A DNA stretch of 64,000 nt. It comes from Clostridium carboxidivorans P7. Its GTDB lineage: Bacteria; Bacillota; Clostridia; Clostridiales; Clostridiaceae. The translations under genes and the position numbers were made by a program. Shown piece by piece: positions 9,415 to 17,990 of this stretch (position 1 is its first letter; each line of letters begins with the position of its first letter). The stretch spans positions 5,642,001-5,706,000 of the forward strand of contig NZ_CP011803.1 of assembly GCF_001038625.1 (NCBI RefSeq). The letters run 5' to 3'. The notes under the pieces were generated by a model that was not told the origin of the DNA, ran no database searches, and saw only the letters and a program-made list of their open reading frames with translations.

Positions 9415-10185
9415 GTGAATAAAAAAGATTTTTTAAATAAAGTAGGTTTTTTAGAAAATAATATAGCTTCCAATATCTATGATAAGATTATTTTAGCCAA
9501 AAAAATTAATAAAGTAATATGCACAGGAGAATTTTATACTCCTAAGACCTGGAAAACCATAGAAAGTTTAAGTGAGGAAATTGGTATAAATGTTTACCCT
9601 TATGGCATTTTTGAAGATGCAGAAAGGAAAGTTATAGCTTTTTCCAATGATCATGTATATTGTTATCCTGTAACCCTTATTAGAGTTAATGGAAAGTCAA
9701 AATTTAATAATCTTAGACATAAGGATTATTTAGGGTCTCTAATGGCATTAGGTATTAAGAGGGAAAAATTTGGAGACTTAATACTTAGCAATGATGGATG
9801 TTATGTTGCTGTGCAGGAGGAAATAGTTGATTATATAAAAATGAATTTAATCAGTATAGGTAAAACTCACTGCACAATTGATGTTTTAGATATATATAGT
9901 TCAGAAATTCCCAAATATGACTTTCAAAAAATTATTGTGAATGTTTCTTCTCTTAGAATTGATTGTGTAGTAAGTACTCTGTGTAATATATCAAGAAGTA
10001 AAGCTGAAGAATTAGTAAGGCAAGGAAAAGTTTTAGTAGACTATTCAGAGGATTTTAAGAAGAATAAAATTTTGAACTGTGATACAATAATAACTGTAAG
10101 AGGGTATGGAAAATTTAAAATTGTAGAAGAAGTTGGATGGACGAATAGTGGAAAAGTAAAAATCCTTGTAAAAAAATTTATTTGA
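9415..10185 (+). CDS. ylmH: S4-domain RNA-binding protein YlmH
   Basis: The protein is 256 residues with an N-terminal YlmH-type domain and a C-terminal S4 RNA-binding domain (about residues 180-240, with LRIDCVVSTLCNISRSKAE and VRQGKVLVDY). YlmH proteins act on stalled large ribosomal subunits in the RqcH pathway; a RqcH homologue is encoded later in this window. The start is GTG, with only two bases after the yggT stop, so translational coupling is likely. Confidence 0.87.
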   Translation: MNKKDFLNKVGFLENNIASNIYDKIILAKKINKVICTGEFYTPKTWKTIESLSEEIGINVYPYGIFEDAERKVIAFSNDHVYCYPVTLIRVNGKSKFNNLRHKDYLGSLMALGIKREKFGDLILSNDGCYVAVQEEIVDYIKMNLISIGKTHCTIDVLDIYSSEIPKYDFQKIIVNVSSLRIDCVVSTLCNISRSKAEELVRQGKVLVDYSEDFKKNKILNCDTIITVRGYGKFKIVEEVGWTNSGKVKILVKKFI

Positions 10186-10205
10186 TTTGAGGTGAGCAGT
10201 TCACA

Positions 10206-10865
10206 ATGAAGATAACTTCAATGGATATAACAGAAAAAGAATTTAGAAAAGTTTTAAGAGGGTATAGTGTAGAAGAAGTAGATGAATTTTTAGACAAAAT
10301 AGCTGAAGAATATGAAGTTCTTTACAAAGAAAATTCAAATTACAAAGAAAAACTCTCAGGCATACAAGAAAAAATAGAACATTATAATAAAATGGAAAAT
10401 ACAATACAAAATACTTTGCTTTTAGCACAGAATGCATCTGAACAAGCTAGAGAAAATGCTAAAAAAGAAAGTGAATTAATATTAAAAAATGCTAATGATG
10501 CAGCTCAGAAGATAATTGATAAGGCTCACAGTGATGTAATTCAAATTACTGATGAGTTTGAAAGAATGAAGCAGGAATTTTGTAAATTTAGAACTAAGTT
10601 TAGAAGCTTTATGGAATCTCAATTAGAAATGTTTGACGATATGGAAAAGGAATTTGTTAAAAATTATAATGTAGGCTACGAAAGTAGTGAAAATGTAAAT
10701 GAACCTATAAAAAGTGAAGAAATTAGGGAAAAAGAAATAGAGATTATACCAGAAAAAAATTCAAACAGTCCTATAGTTCCTAAATATGAAGATTCAAAAT
10801 CGGATTCAGAATTTTATAATAACGAAAATGAATTAGAAGAAATTAAAAATTTTTTTGTAAAATAA
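10206..10865 (+). CDS. divIVA: Cell division initiation protein DivIVA
   Basis: Coiled-coil protein that binds negatively curved membrane at poles and septa. The 219 residues begin with the conserved lipid-binding head (KITSMDITEKEFRKVLRGYS followed by VEEVDEFLDKI), then show long coiled coils to about residue 155 and an acidic variable tail. It is the last gene of the division cluster and is followed by a strong terminator. Confidence 0.93.
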   Translation: MKITSMDITEKEFRKVLRGYSVEEVDEFLDKIAEEYEVLYKENSNYKEKLSGIQEKIEHYNKMENTIQNTLLLAQNASEQARENAKKESELILKNANDAAQKIIDKAHSDVIQITDEFERMKQEFCKFRTKFRSFMESQLEMFDDMEKEFVKNYNVGYESSENVNEPIKSEEIREKEIEIIPEKNSNSPIVPKYEDSKSDSEFYNNENELEEIKNFFVK

Positions 10866-10895
10866 AAAGCCCACTCAGTAAGAGTGGCTTTTTTA
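10865..10895 (+). terminator. Terminator after divIVA
   Basis: The stem AAAGCC-ACTC / GAGT-GGCTTT has one unpaired base and a small AGTAA loop, and is followed by a run of T. It ends the yggS-divIVA transcription unit. Confidence 0.85.
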
Positions 10896-10924
10896 TTTTT
10901 ACGCTATTTAAATAGAAACATTGC

Positions 10925-10940
10925 ATATATGGTATAATAT
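10925..10940 (+). promoter_or_regulatory. Extended -10 promoter candidate for the aroB-like gene
   Basis: A TGGTATAAT extended -10 element (TATAAT at 10933-10938) lies about 40 bases before the aroB-like start and just after the divIVA terminator. No good -35 hexamer is visible at the normal distance, so this rests on the extended -10 and the position. Confidence 0.5.
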
Positions 10941-10978
10941 AGATATGATTTAAGCTTAAAATAGAGGTGGTGAAATGG

Positions 10979-12061
10979 ATGAAGGAGATAATTGTTGACA
11001 CAGTAGATAAAAAGTATAGTGTTTACATAGATAATAATATTAATAAGTTTCATACCTTATTTGAAAAAAACAGAATTAAGATAAGTGAAAAAATATTTAT
11101 TGTTACAGATAGGTTAGTATATGAATTGTATAAAGATATAATAGAGCATATTAAGTCAGAAAATAATTGTAAAATTTTTTGCATTGCTCAAGGGGAAAAG
11201 GAAAAAAATATTTATACCATACAAAATTTATATGATTTTCTTTTGGAAAACGATGCTAATAAAAATAGTACTATTATAGCCTTTGGAGGAGGAACTGTTG
11301 GAGATTTAGCGGGTTTTGTTGCATCAACGTATATGGGAGGAATAAAACTTGTAAATGTACCAACAACGCTATTATCTCAAGTTGATAGTTGTATAGGTGG
11401 AAAAGTAAGATTTAACTATGGAAATGTTAAAGATTTAATAGGAAATTTTTATAACCCTATATTTGTATATGTATGTACTAGATTTTTAAAAACATTAAGT
11501 AATAAAGAATTTAAAAATGGTTTGGGTGAAGTTGTTAAATATGGAGTAATTGGTGATGTAGAGTTATTAAATTTTATAAATTTGAACTATAAATATATAC
11601 TAGAAAGAGAAAATGACAAATTAGGTCATATAGTAAAAGAATGTTTAAGAATAAAATCAGAAGTATTATTTGGAGAGTGTAGAAACAAAGGGTTAACAAA
11701 TGTATTAGATTTTGGTCATATTATAGCATATGGAATAGAAATGTCATCTAAATTTACAGTATCATATGGAGAAGCAGTAGGTCTTGGAATGCTTGTTTCT
11801 ATAAAGTTATCTCAGAATAAATTTAATATACCTTTAGATACATATGGTAAAGTAGAAAGTATATTAAAAAAGCTTAGTATGCCTGTAAAGTATAAAGTTG
11901 ACAATTATTCTTCATTTATGTATGCTATTAACCATGATAAGAAAAATAACGATAAATTAAAATTTGTGCTTTTAGAGGATAATGAAAGGTGCAAAGCAAA
12001 AGTAGAGGTCAGTGAGGAAGAAATTAAGATGGCCTTAAAAGAAAGTATAAACAGGGGGTAA
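10979..12061 (+). CDS. 3-dehydroquinate synthase homologue with altered active site
   Basis: The 360-residue protein is clearly of the dehydroquinate synthase / sugar phosphate cyclase family: GGGTVGDLAGF nucleotide-binding motif, VPTTLLSQVDSCIGGK, GLGEVVKYG. However, several normally invariant active-site residues are changed. The TYMRG arginine is glycine (about residue 120), the arginine before the LNFGH motif is threonine (about 240), the second histidine of GHTxGHAIE is tyrosine (about 251), and the metal-ligand histidine of HGEAV is tyrosine (about 263). I therefore do not name it aroB. The ATG at 10979 fits the AGAGGTGG site better than an upstream GTG. It is operonic with mtnN. Confidence 0.8.
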   Translation: MKEIIVDTVDKKYSVYIDNNINKFHTLFEKNRIKISEKIFIVTDRLVYELYKDIIEHIKSENNCKIFCIAQGEKEKNIYTIQNLYDFLLENDANKNSTIIAFGGGTVGDLAGFVASTYMGGIKLVNVPTTLLSQVDSCIGGKVRFNYGNVKDLIGNFYNPIFVYVCTRFLKTLSNKEFKNGLGEVVKYGVIGDVELLNFINLNYKYILERENDKLGHIVKECLRIKSEVLFGECRNKGLTNVLDFGHIIAYGIEMSSKFTVSYGEAVGLGMLVSIKLSQNKFNIPLDTYGKVESILKKLSMPVKYKVDNYSSFMYAINHDKKNNDKLKFVLLEDNERCKAKVEVSEEEIKMALKESINRG

Positions 12062-12065
12062 AAAG

Positions 12066-12758
12066 ATGGTAATAGGAATAATCGGAGCTATGGATGAAGA
12101 GTTAGAAATTTTGTTAAAGGAAATGAAGTTAGATAGGAAAGAAATAAAAGCCAATATGCTCTTTAATTCAGGAAAAATTTATAATCAAGAAGTAGTAGTT
12201 GTTAGAAGTGGTATTGGTAAAGTAAATGCAGCTATATGTACTCAAATATTAATAGATGATTTTCAAGTAGATAAGGTGATAAATGTTGGCATAGCAGGAG
12301 GTATTGGAAAAGATGTATACCCAGGTGATATAGTTATAGCTAATAATCTTGTTCAACATGATATGGATACTTCAGCTTTTGGAGATCCTGTAGGTCAAGT
12401 TCCAAGATTGGATGCCTTTGATTTTAAATGCGATACTGATCTTATAGATAAAGCTAAAGCAGCTTGCAAAAATATTGAGAAAAGCAATAGCTTTATTGGA
12501 AGGATAGTAACAGGAGATCAATTTATTTCTGATACGCAGAAGATAAAGTGGTTGAATGAAAAATTTGAGGCACTAGCTTGTGAAATGGAAGGCGGAAGTA
12601 TTGCACAGGTATGCTATTTAAATAACATACCTTTTGTAGTTATAAGATCCATATCTGACAATGCTAATAATGGAGCACATATGGATTATGAGAAGTTTGC
12701 GCCAATAGCTATAAAAAACTCAACAGATATTTTAAAAAGTATGCTTATGAATATGTAA
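12066..12758 (+). CDS. mtnN: 5'-methylthioadenosine/S-adenosylhomocysteine nucleosidase
   Basis: Hydrolyses methylthioadenosine and S-adenosylhomocysteine to adenine and the thio-sugar. The 230-residue protein matches the family throughout: GIIGAMDEE start with the catalytic-region glutamate, NVGIAGGIG, the EMEGGSIAQVC segment and the RSISDNAN segment with the general-acid aspartate near residue 200. It starts four bases after the aroB-like stop, implying a joint transcript. Confidence 0.95.
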   Translation: MVIGIIGAMDEELEILLKEMKLDRKEIKANMLFNSGKIYNQEVVVVRSGIGKVNAAICTQILIDDFQVDKVINVGIAGGIGKDVYPGDIVIANNLVQHDMDTSAFGDPVGQVPRLDAFDFKCDTDLIDKAKAACKNIEKSNSFIGRIVTGDQFISDTQKIKWLNEKFEALACEMEGGSIAQVCYLNNIPFVVIRSISDNANNGAHMDYEKFAPIAIKNSTDILKSMLMNM

Positions 12759-12873
12759 ATTGATTTTTGTATGAAAAAGTTGTATTTAAAATATAATTTC
12801 TAAAAAACAATTTTATGAAATTGATTTGATTCCATAATTATTTCCATAACTGCAGAATAAATAAAATATTTTT

Positions 12874-12909
12874 AGTAAAAATAAAATTAGGTTATTTTTA
12901 CTCTATAAT
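12874..12909 (+). promoter_or_regulatory. Perfect inverted repeat abutting a -10 box before the DksA-type gene
   Basis: AGTAAAAATA (12874-12883) and TATTTTTACT (12893-12902) form a perfect 10-bp inverted repeat with a 9-base spacer. It is followed directly by TATAAT at 12904-12909, 21 bases before the next gene. It could be an operator over the promoter spacer or an AT-rich hairpin; no trans-acting factor can be named. Confidence 0.4.
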
Positions 12910-12929
12910 GAGAAAGGAGTTCTGGGGTT

Positions 12930-13535
12930 ATGAATAATGAAAGATTGGAGCATTTTAGAAAAAAGTTGGAATTAGAAAAAAAGAGGGTATATAGTTTATT
13001 AAAGCAAATGGAGGAAAATGAAACTATTAATTCTAATGCTGAATTAGCTACAGAGTTATCTTTTTATGATAATCATCCTTCAGATATTGCTACTGAAATT
13101 TTTGATAAGGAAAGAGGAATAGCCTTTAAAGGCAATGAGTTGTCTATTATAAAAAAAATAGAGAATTCACTTTCAAACATAGATAAAGGTACTTATGGGA
13201 AGTGCAGTATATGTGGTAAGGATATAAAAGAAGAAAGATTAGAATTTATTCCTTATACAGATCATTGTGTGGAATGTCAAAAATCGCTTAGTAATTCTTA
13301 TTCAGATGAAAAAAGAAATACACCTATAGAAAAGCAAGAACCTGGTTATCCTTTTGGATATGGATATAACGACCGCAGAGATGAAGTAGGCTTTGATGCA
13401 GAAGATAGTTACCAAGCTGTGGCAAGATTTAATAGAATAAAAAATGTAATAGATGTATATAGTGATGAAGATGAGGATTATGTGGAACCAATAGAAAGAA
13501 TAAGCAATGAACAGTATAAGAACCAATTACCGTAG
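12930..13535 (+). CDS. DksA/TraR C4 zinc-finger protein, YteA type
   Basis: The 201-residue protein has an N-terminal charged helical region, a FYDNHPSDIATE motif (near residue 48) and a four-cysteine zinc finger CSICGKDI...CVEC near residues 92-115, as in the YteA branch of the DksA/TraR family found in spore formers. The C-terminal part is acidic and less conserved. The ATG follows a GAAAGGAG site. The role is unproven; DksA relatives bind the RNA polymerase secondary channel. Confidence 0.85.
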   Translation: MNNERLEHFRKKLELEKKRVYSLLKQMEENETINSNAELATELSFYDNHPSDIATEIFDKERGIAFKGNELSIIKKIENSLSNIDKGTYGKCSICGKDIKEERLEFIPYTDHCVECQKSLSNSYSDEKRNTPIEKQEPGYPFGYGYNDRRDEVGFDAEDSYQAVARFNRIKNVIDVYSDEDEDYVEPIERISNEQYKNQLP

Positions 13536-13545
13536 TAATTGAAAT

Positions 13546-13581
13546 GGAAAAGTTAACGAGAAGTTTCTTGTTAACTTTTCC
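13546..13581 (+). terminator. Long hairpin between the zinc-finger gene and lspA
   Basis: GGAAAAGTTAAC and GTTAACTTTTCC form a 12-bp stem that extends inward with AACGAGAA / TTCTTGTT through one G-U pair. There is no T run after it beyond the stem itself, so termination is likely but partial. Confidence 0.6.
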
Positions 13582-13604
13582 TAAGCTTTAAAAGGGGGAT
13601 GCAA

Positions 13605-14051
13605 ATGGAATTACTAATAATAATTTTGGGATTGATATTGGATAGAGTTACAAAGTTATGGGCTCTTAAAGAGTTATCAAATACCTCCGGAATAGTTGTA
13701 ATAAAAGACTTTTTTGGACTTTTTTATTTAGAAAACAGAGGAGCTGCCTTTGGTATTTTGCAAAATAAGGTAGTTTTTTTAAGTATAGTTACATTTATTG
13801 TTATGGCAGGTATAGTTTATTACATTATAAAATATAAACCTACTTCAAAATTACTTAGAATAAGTTTGGCACTTATAATAAGTGGAGCTATAGGCAATTT
13901 AATAGATAGAACCTATTATAAGTATGTAGTAGATTTTTTAACTTTACATTATAAAGATGTATACTATTTCCCTACCTTCAATGTGGCTGATGTTTTAGTA
14001 GTAACAGGAACCTTTTTATTAGCAATTTATTTAATAAAGGAAGATAAGTAA
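13605..14051 (+). CDS. lspA: Lipoprotein signal peptidase II
   Basis: Membrane aspartyl peptidase that cleaves prolipoprotein signal peptides. The protein has 148 residues and four membrane segments, with the conserved ENRGAAFGI, SGAIGNLIDR and FPTFNVAD motifs; the last two carry the catalytic aspartates. The ATG at 13605 sits six bases after AAGGGGG; the ATG at 13599 abuts the ribosome binding site and is less likely. rluD begins two bases after its stop. Confidence 0.94.
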   Translation: MELLIIILGLILDRVTKLWALKELSNTSGIVVIKDFFGLFYLENRGAAFGILQNKVVFLSIVTFIVMAGIVYYIIKYKPTSKLLRISLALIISGAIGNLIDRTYYKYVVDFLTLHYKDVYYFPTFNVADVLVVTGTFLLAIYLIKEDK

Positions 14052-14053
14052 GT

Positions 14054-14971
14054 ATGGAAACTAGAGAATTTATTATAGATGAAAATTCAGTGAATACTAG
14101 GTTGGATTTATTTTTATCAGAAAGAATGGAGGATAAATCTAGATCTTACATACAAGGGCTTATAGAAAAGTCACAAGTAAAAGTAAACGGAATTTTAAAA
14201 AAGAGTAATTACAAGTTGAAGATAAAAGATAAAATACTTATTACTATACCTGATCCTGTTGGACTGGATATAGAACCTGAAGATATCCCATTAGATATAG
14301 TTTATGAAGATAGTGATGTCATTGTAGTGAATAAACCACAGGGTATGGTGGTTCATCCAGCTTCAGGGGTTTATACTGGTACATTGGTCAATGCTCTTTT
14401 AAATCATTGCAGTGATCTATCTGGCATAAATGGAGTAACAAGACCTGGAATAGTACATAGAATAGATAAGGATACCTCAGGTATATTAGTGGTTGCTAAA
14501 AATGATAAATCTCATAATAAGTTAGCAGAGCAACTTAAGGATCATTCTATGACTAGAGCCTATACAGCATTAGTTGAAGGAATTTTAAAAGAAGATGAAG
14601 GTACTATAGATAAACCTTTAGGAAGACATCCTGTAGAAAGAATAAAAATATCGGTGATTAAGGATGGTAAAAGAGCAGTAACTCACTATAGGGTATTGGA
14701 AAGATTTAAAAGTAATACTCTTGTAGAATGTGTATTGGAAACGGGGAGAACACACCAGATAAGAGTACATATGGCTTATATAGGACATCCTTTAGTAGGA
14801 GATCCAGTTTATGGTTATAAAAAACAAAAGTTTAACTTGAATGGACAAATGCTTCATGCTAAAAAGCTAGGTTTTATACATCCTAGCACAAATGAATATA
14901 TTGAATTTACGTCTGATTTGCCAGATTACTTTAAAAAAGTATTAAATGTTTTAAAAAATGAATTGAAATAA
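14054..14971 (+). CDS. rluD: Ribosomal large-subunit pseudouridine synthase, RluD type
   Basis: Isomerises uridines in 23S rRNA. The protein is 305 residues with an N-terminal S4 domain (about 15-75) and a catalytic RluA/RluD domain bearing HRIDKDTSG near residue 136 with the catalytic aspartate, followed by the ETGRTHQIRVHMAYIGHPL motif. It is coupled to lspA, an arrangement widespread in Firmicutes. Which uridines it modifies cannot be read from sequence. Confidence 0.92.
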   Translation: METREFIIDENSVNTRLDLFLSERMEDKSRSYIQGLIEKSQVKVNGILKKSNYKLKIKDKILITIPDPVGLDIEPEDIPLDIVYEDSDVIVVNKPQGMVVHPASGVYTGTLVNALLNHCSDLSGINGVTRPGIVHRIDKDTSGILVVAKNDKSHNKLAEQLKDHSMTRAYTALVEGILKEDEGTIDKPLGRHPVERIKISVIKDGKRAVTHYRVLERFKSNTLVECVLETGRTHQIRVHMAYIGHPLVGDPVYGYKKQKFNLNGQMLHAKKLGFIHPSTNEYIEFTSDLPDYFKKVLNVLKNELK

Positions 14972-15020
14972 AAAAAGTATTATGTTATCATAATTAAGAT
15001 ATATAAAAAATTAATAGTGT

Positions 15021-15103
15021 ACCTTTAAGACGATCCTGTGAGATCATAAGGCAAAAGCTGTATGTGTATAATTATGCTCATGATCTTCGTCATGAGTTTT
15101 TTT
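15021..15103 (+). promoter_or_regulatory. PyrR-dependent attenuator leader of pyrR
   Basis: The leader carries a PyrR-binding hairpin (15022-15051: GATCCTGTGAGATC core inside a CCTT/AAGG closing stem, close to the ARUCCNGNGAGGYU consensus). A terminator follows at 15077-15103, with CTCATGA / TCATGAG and seven T. GATCAT of the hairpin's 3' arm can instead pair with ATGATC of the terminator's 5' arm, giving the antiterminator. UMP-loaded PyrR would stabilise the hairpin and allow termination. Confidence 0.85.
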
Positions 15104-15127
15104 ATTAGGTAAATAGGGGGGATTTTT

Positions 15128-15661
15128 GTGAAAACTAAAGCAGTTGTTTTAGATGATAAAGGCATAAAGAGAACTTTAACTAGAATATCTCATGAAATAG
15201 TAGAAAAAAACAAAGGAGTAGAGAATATTATTCTTGTAGGTATTAAAAGAAGAGGGTATCCTATAGCTCAAAGAATCTCAAAAATAATAGAGCAGATTGA
15301 AGGAGTAAAAATTCCTGTGGAAACTGTTGATATTACTCTTTATAGAGATGATTTAAGTAAGTTATATGATCAACCTAAATTAAAAGATGCGGATTTAATT
15401 GATGTAGAAGGTAAAAAAGTAATATTAGTAGATGACGTAATATACACAGGAAGAACAGTTAGAGCTGCTATTGATGCTGTTATACATGCTGGAAGACCTG
15501 AATTGATACAACTTGCTGTATTAATAGATAGAGGACATAGAGAACTTCCAATAAGGTCTGATTATGTGGGAAAAAATATACCTACTTCTAGAAACGAGGT
15601 AGTATCAGTTCAAATTTCTGAAATAGATGGAGCTGATATTGTAAAAATTGATGAATTATAA
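15128..15661 (+). CDS. pyrR: Bifunctional pyr operon RNA-binding attenuator / uracil phosphoribosyltransferase
   Basis: RNA-binding regulator of pyrimidine genes with weak uracil phosphoribosyltransferase activity. The 177-residue protein has ILVGIKRRGYPIAQR, VDITLYRDD and the PRPP loop VILVDDVIYTGRTVRAA near residue 97. The GTG start follows an AGGGGGGA site. The gene is preceded by its own attenuator and followed by uraA with a second PyrR-type site, which supports autogenous control. Confidence 0.95.
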   Translation: MKTKAVVLDDKGIKRTLTRISHEIVEKNKGVENIILVGIKRRGYPIAQRISKIIEQIEGVKIPVETVDITLYRDDLSKLYDQPKLKDADLIDVEGKKVILVDDVIYTGRTVRAAIDAVIHAGRPELIQLAVLIDRGHRELPIRSDYVGKNIPTSRNEVVSVQISEIDGADIVKIDEL

Positions 15662-15686
15662 AAATTAAATAAATCATAATTTTAAA

Positions 15687-15714
15687 TTAGTCCAGTGAGG
15701 CTAAAAAAGGAGAG
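15687..15714 (+). promoter_or_regulatory. PyrR-binding hairpin on the uraA ribosome binding site
   Basis: AGTCCAGTGAGGCT (15689-15702) matches the PyrR consensus ARUCCNGNGAGGYU exactly and is closed by a TTAG/CTAA stem. The ribosome binding site (AAAAAAGGAGAG, 15703-15714) begins at the last base of the stem, and no terminator is visible before the uraA ATG. Control would therefore be at translation initiation instead of by attenuation. Confidence 0.72.
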
Positions 15715-15719
15715 TTTAA

Positions 15720-17057
15720 ATGAAAAACATTGTAGATGTAGAAGAAAAATTACCTATAGGAATTACTATTCCTTTGAGTTTTCAACACCTTTTTGCTATG
15801 GTAGGAGCTACCATACTTGTTCCTATTCTTACAGGAATGAGTCCATCTATTGCTCTTTTCTGTAGTGGTGTAGGTACGCTTCTTTATATAATTTGTACTA
15901 AAGCAAAGCTTCCAGCATATATAGGTTCATCCTTTGCATTTATAGCACCTATGATGGTGGCTTCTAAGAATTATGGACCAGAAGCTATGCTTTCAGGTGT
16001 TTTAGCTGCAGGAATGGTTTATATTATAGTATCCATTATAATTAAATTTTGTGGAGTGAATTGGCTTAATAAAGCGTTACCTCCAGTAGTTGTTGGATCT
16101 ATAGTTATAGTTATAGGTTTAGGATTGGCAGCAACTGCTATAAATTGGGCAGGCTTAAATTCAGCTTATGCAGATGCATCACTACAAAGTGTACCAAGAT
16201 GGGCATGGATTACAGTATCTATGATCACATTAGGTGTAGGGATAATTGGAAGCATGTATTTTAAAGGCTTCTTAGGAGTAATACCAGTACTTGTAGCTAT
16301 AGTAGTAGGATATATAGCAGCATTATGTTTAGGAATCATACCTCATAAAGCTGTAGAGGCAATAGTTAGTGCTAAATTGTTTAGACTGCCTCCTTTTATG
16401 ACACCTAAATTTAATTTAAGCGCTATGATGCTTATGGCTCCTGTATCGTTTGTAACTTTAGCAGAACATATAGGACATGTGTATGTTACTAATAATGTAG
16501 TTGGAAGAGATTTCACTAAAGAACCAGGTCTTCATAGATCAATTTTAGGTGATGGTGTAGCTACTATATTTGCAGGACTTGTTGGAGGACCTCCAAACAC
16601 AACTTATGGAGAAAATATAGGAGTTATGGCTATAACAAAGGTATATAGTGTTTGGGTAATTGGTGGAGCTGCAATAATAGCAATAATACTTTCTTTTATA
16701 GGACCTGTAGCTGCAATAATTGAAAATATGCCACTTCCAGTTATTGGTGGTGTAAGTATATTACTCTTTGGTATAATAGCTTCATCAGGATTTAGAATAT
16801 TTGTTGAAGATAAAATTGATTTTGGTAAAAAGAAAAACTTATTGTTAGCATCAGTTATTATAGTAATAGGAATAGGTGGAGCAGCAGTTAAATTTAAATT
16901 CAATGGAGCAGATGTAGAAATAGCAGGGGTAGCATTAGCTACCTTAGTAGGAATTGTATTAAACTTAATATTGCCTGAGACAAGTGCAACTGAAGAGGTT
17001 GAAGTACAAGATGATTTCAAAGATGATTTAGAATCTAAGTCAATCAAAGCTGTATAA
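15720..17057 (+). CDS. uraA: Uracil permease (NCS2 family)
   Basis: Polytopic uracil:proton symporter of the NCS2 (nucleobase-ascorbate) family. The 445-residue protein has about 14 membrane segments, with LPIGITIPLSFQHLFAM near the N-terminus, the AEHIGHVYVTNNVVG motif (about residues 246-260) and GGPPNTTYGENIGVMAIT (about 286-303), which are the substrate-site signatures of uracil transporters. It is directly behind pyrR with a PyrR site in front. A terminator follows. Confidence 0.94.
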   Translation: MKNIVDVEEKLPIGITIPLSFQHLFAMVGATILVPILTGMSPSIALFCSGVGTLLYIICTKAKLPAYIGSSFAFIAPMMVASKNYGPEAMLSGVLAAGMVYIIVSIIIKFCGVNWLNKALPPVVVGSIVIVIGLGLAATAINWAGLNSAYADASLQSVPRWAWITVSMITLGVGIIGSMYFKGFLGVIPVLVAIVVGYIAALCLGIIPHKAVEAIVSAKLFRLPPFMTPKFNLSAMMLMAPVSFVTLAEHIGHVYVTNNVVGRDFTKEPGLHRSILGDGVATIFAGLVGGPPNTTYGENIGVMAITKVYSVWVIGGAAIIAIILSFIGPVAAIIENMPLPVIGGVSILLFGIIASSGFRIFVEDKIDFGKKKNLLLASVIIVIGIGGAAVKFKFNGADVEIAGVALATLVGIVLNLILPETSATEEVEVQDDFKDDLESKSIKAV

Positions 17058-17060
17058 TAT

Positions 17061-17106
17061 ATACCAGGTACTGTATTACTTTACAGATACCTGGTATAAT
17101 TTTTTT
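17061..17106 (+). terminator. Terminator after uraA
   Basis: A perfect 10-bp stem (ATACCAGGTA / TACCTGGTAT) with a 17-base loop that itself contains CTGT/ACAG is followed by AATTTTTTT. It ends the pyrR-uraA unit. Confidence 0.85.
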
Positions 17107-17123
17107 AAGGAGATGATAAGTTA

Positions 17124-17990
17124 ATGAAAAAAAATGTAGGTTTTATAGTTGGATTAGTATTAGTTGTTGTGATTTCAATAGCCGGATTTGTTGTATATAA
17201 ATCTCACAGCTCTATGGTTAAAACTAAAAGTGCAGCTGCACCAGTAGAAAATAAAGTAAGTACTAAGCAAGTTAAATCAAATAACAATAATAGCAATAGT
17301 GCAAGTAATAATGTTGAAAAAACTAAAAGTTCTGCTCCAGTTACAAATAGTTCTCCAGAGGTAAAGAAAAAGATAATAGTAATAGATCCTGGGCATGCTG
17401 ATAGATCTAATTTAGAAAAGGAGCCTTTGTCACCTGGTTCGTCAGAAATGAAAATAAAGGATGGTGGAGGAGCTGAAGGTGTAGCCACTAAAACTCCGGA
17501 ATATAGCGTAAATATGAGTGTATCAATGAAGTTAAAAGCTTTATTGGAATCGGAAGGGTATACAGTAAAAATGACTAAAACAAAAAGTTCGGAGAGTTTA
17601 GGCAATGTAGAAAGAGCAGAAGTAGGAAATAAGGAAAATGCAGATTTAGTTATAAGGATACATGCTGATTCAAGTGATAGTAGTAAAGTTAGCGGAGCAT
17701 CAATGCTGGTTCCTGAACCTATAAATGAAAACACTAGAAATATAAATGAAAAAAGTATGTATTATGGAAAGACAATTTTAAATACTTTAGTAAGTGAAGT
17801 TGGTATGAATAATAGAGGCGTTGTACAAAGAAATGACATGACAGGGTTTAACTGGTCAAAGGTGCCTGTAGTTTTAGTGGAAATGGGATTTTTATCTAAC
17901 CCACAGGAAGATAAATTATTATGCTCAGATGAATATCAAAATAAACTAGCACAAGGATTATGCCATGGAATTAAAGCAGCAGTTAAATAA
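17124..17990 (+). CDS. N-acetylmuramoyl-L-alanine amidase (Amidase_3), membrane-anchored
   Basis: Zinc amidase predicted to cleave the bond between MurNAc and the stem peptide. The 288 residues comprise an N-terminal signal anchor (about 5-27), a serine/asparagine-rich linker (about 30-85) and an Amidase_3 domain. Visible catalytic features are VIDPGHAD, the GGGAEG glutamate, LVIRIHAD and VVLVEMGFLSN with the catalytic glutamate near residue 261. It is related to CwlD-type amidases, but a spore-cortex role is not shown by context. It appears to be monocistronic. Confidence 0.88.
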   Translation: MKKNVGFIVGLVLVVVISIAGFVVYKSHSSMVKTKSAAAPVENKVSTKQVKSNNNNSNSASNNVEKTKSSAPVTNSSPEVKKKIIVIDPGHADRSNLEKEPLSPGSSEMKIKDGGGAEGVATKTPEYSVNMSVSMKLKALLESEGYTVKMTKTKSSESLGNVERAEVGNKENADLVIRIHADSSDSSKVSGASMLVPEPINENTRNINEKSMYYGKTILNTLVSEVGMNNRGVVQRNDMTGFNWSKVPVVLVEMGFLSNPQEDKLLCSDEYQNKLAQGLCHGIKAAVK

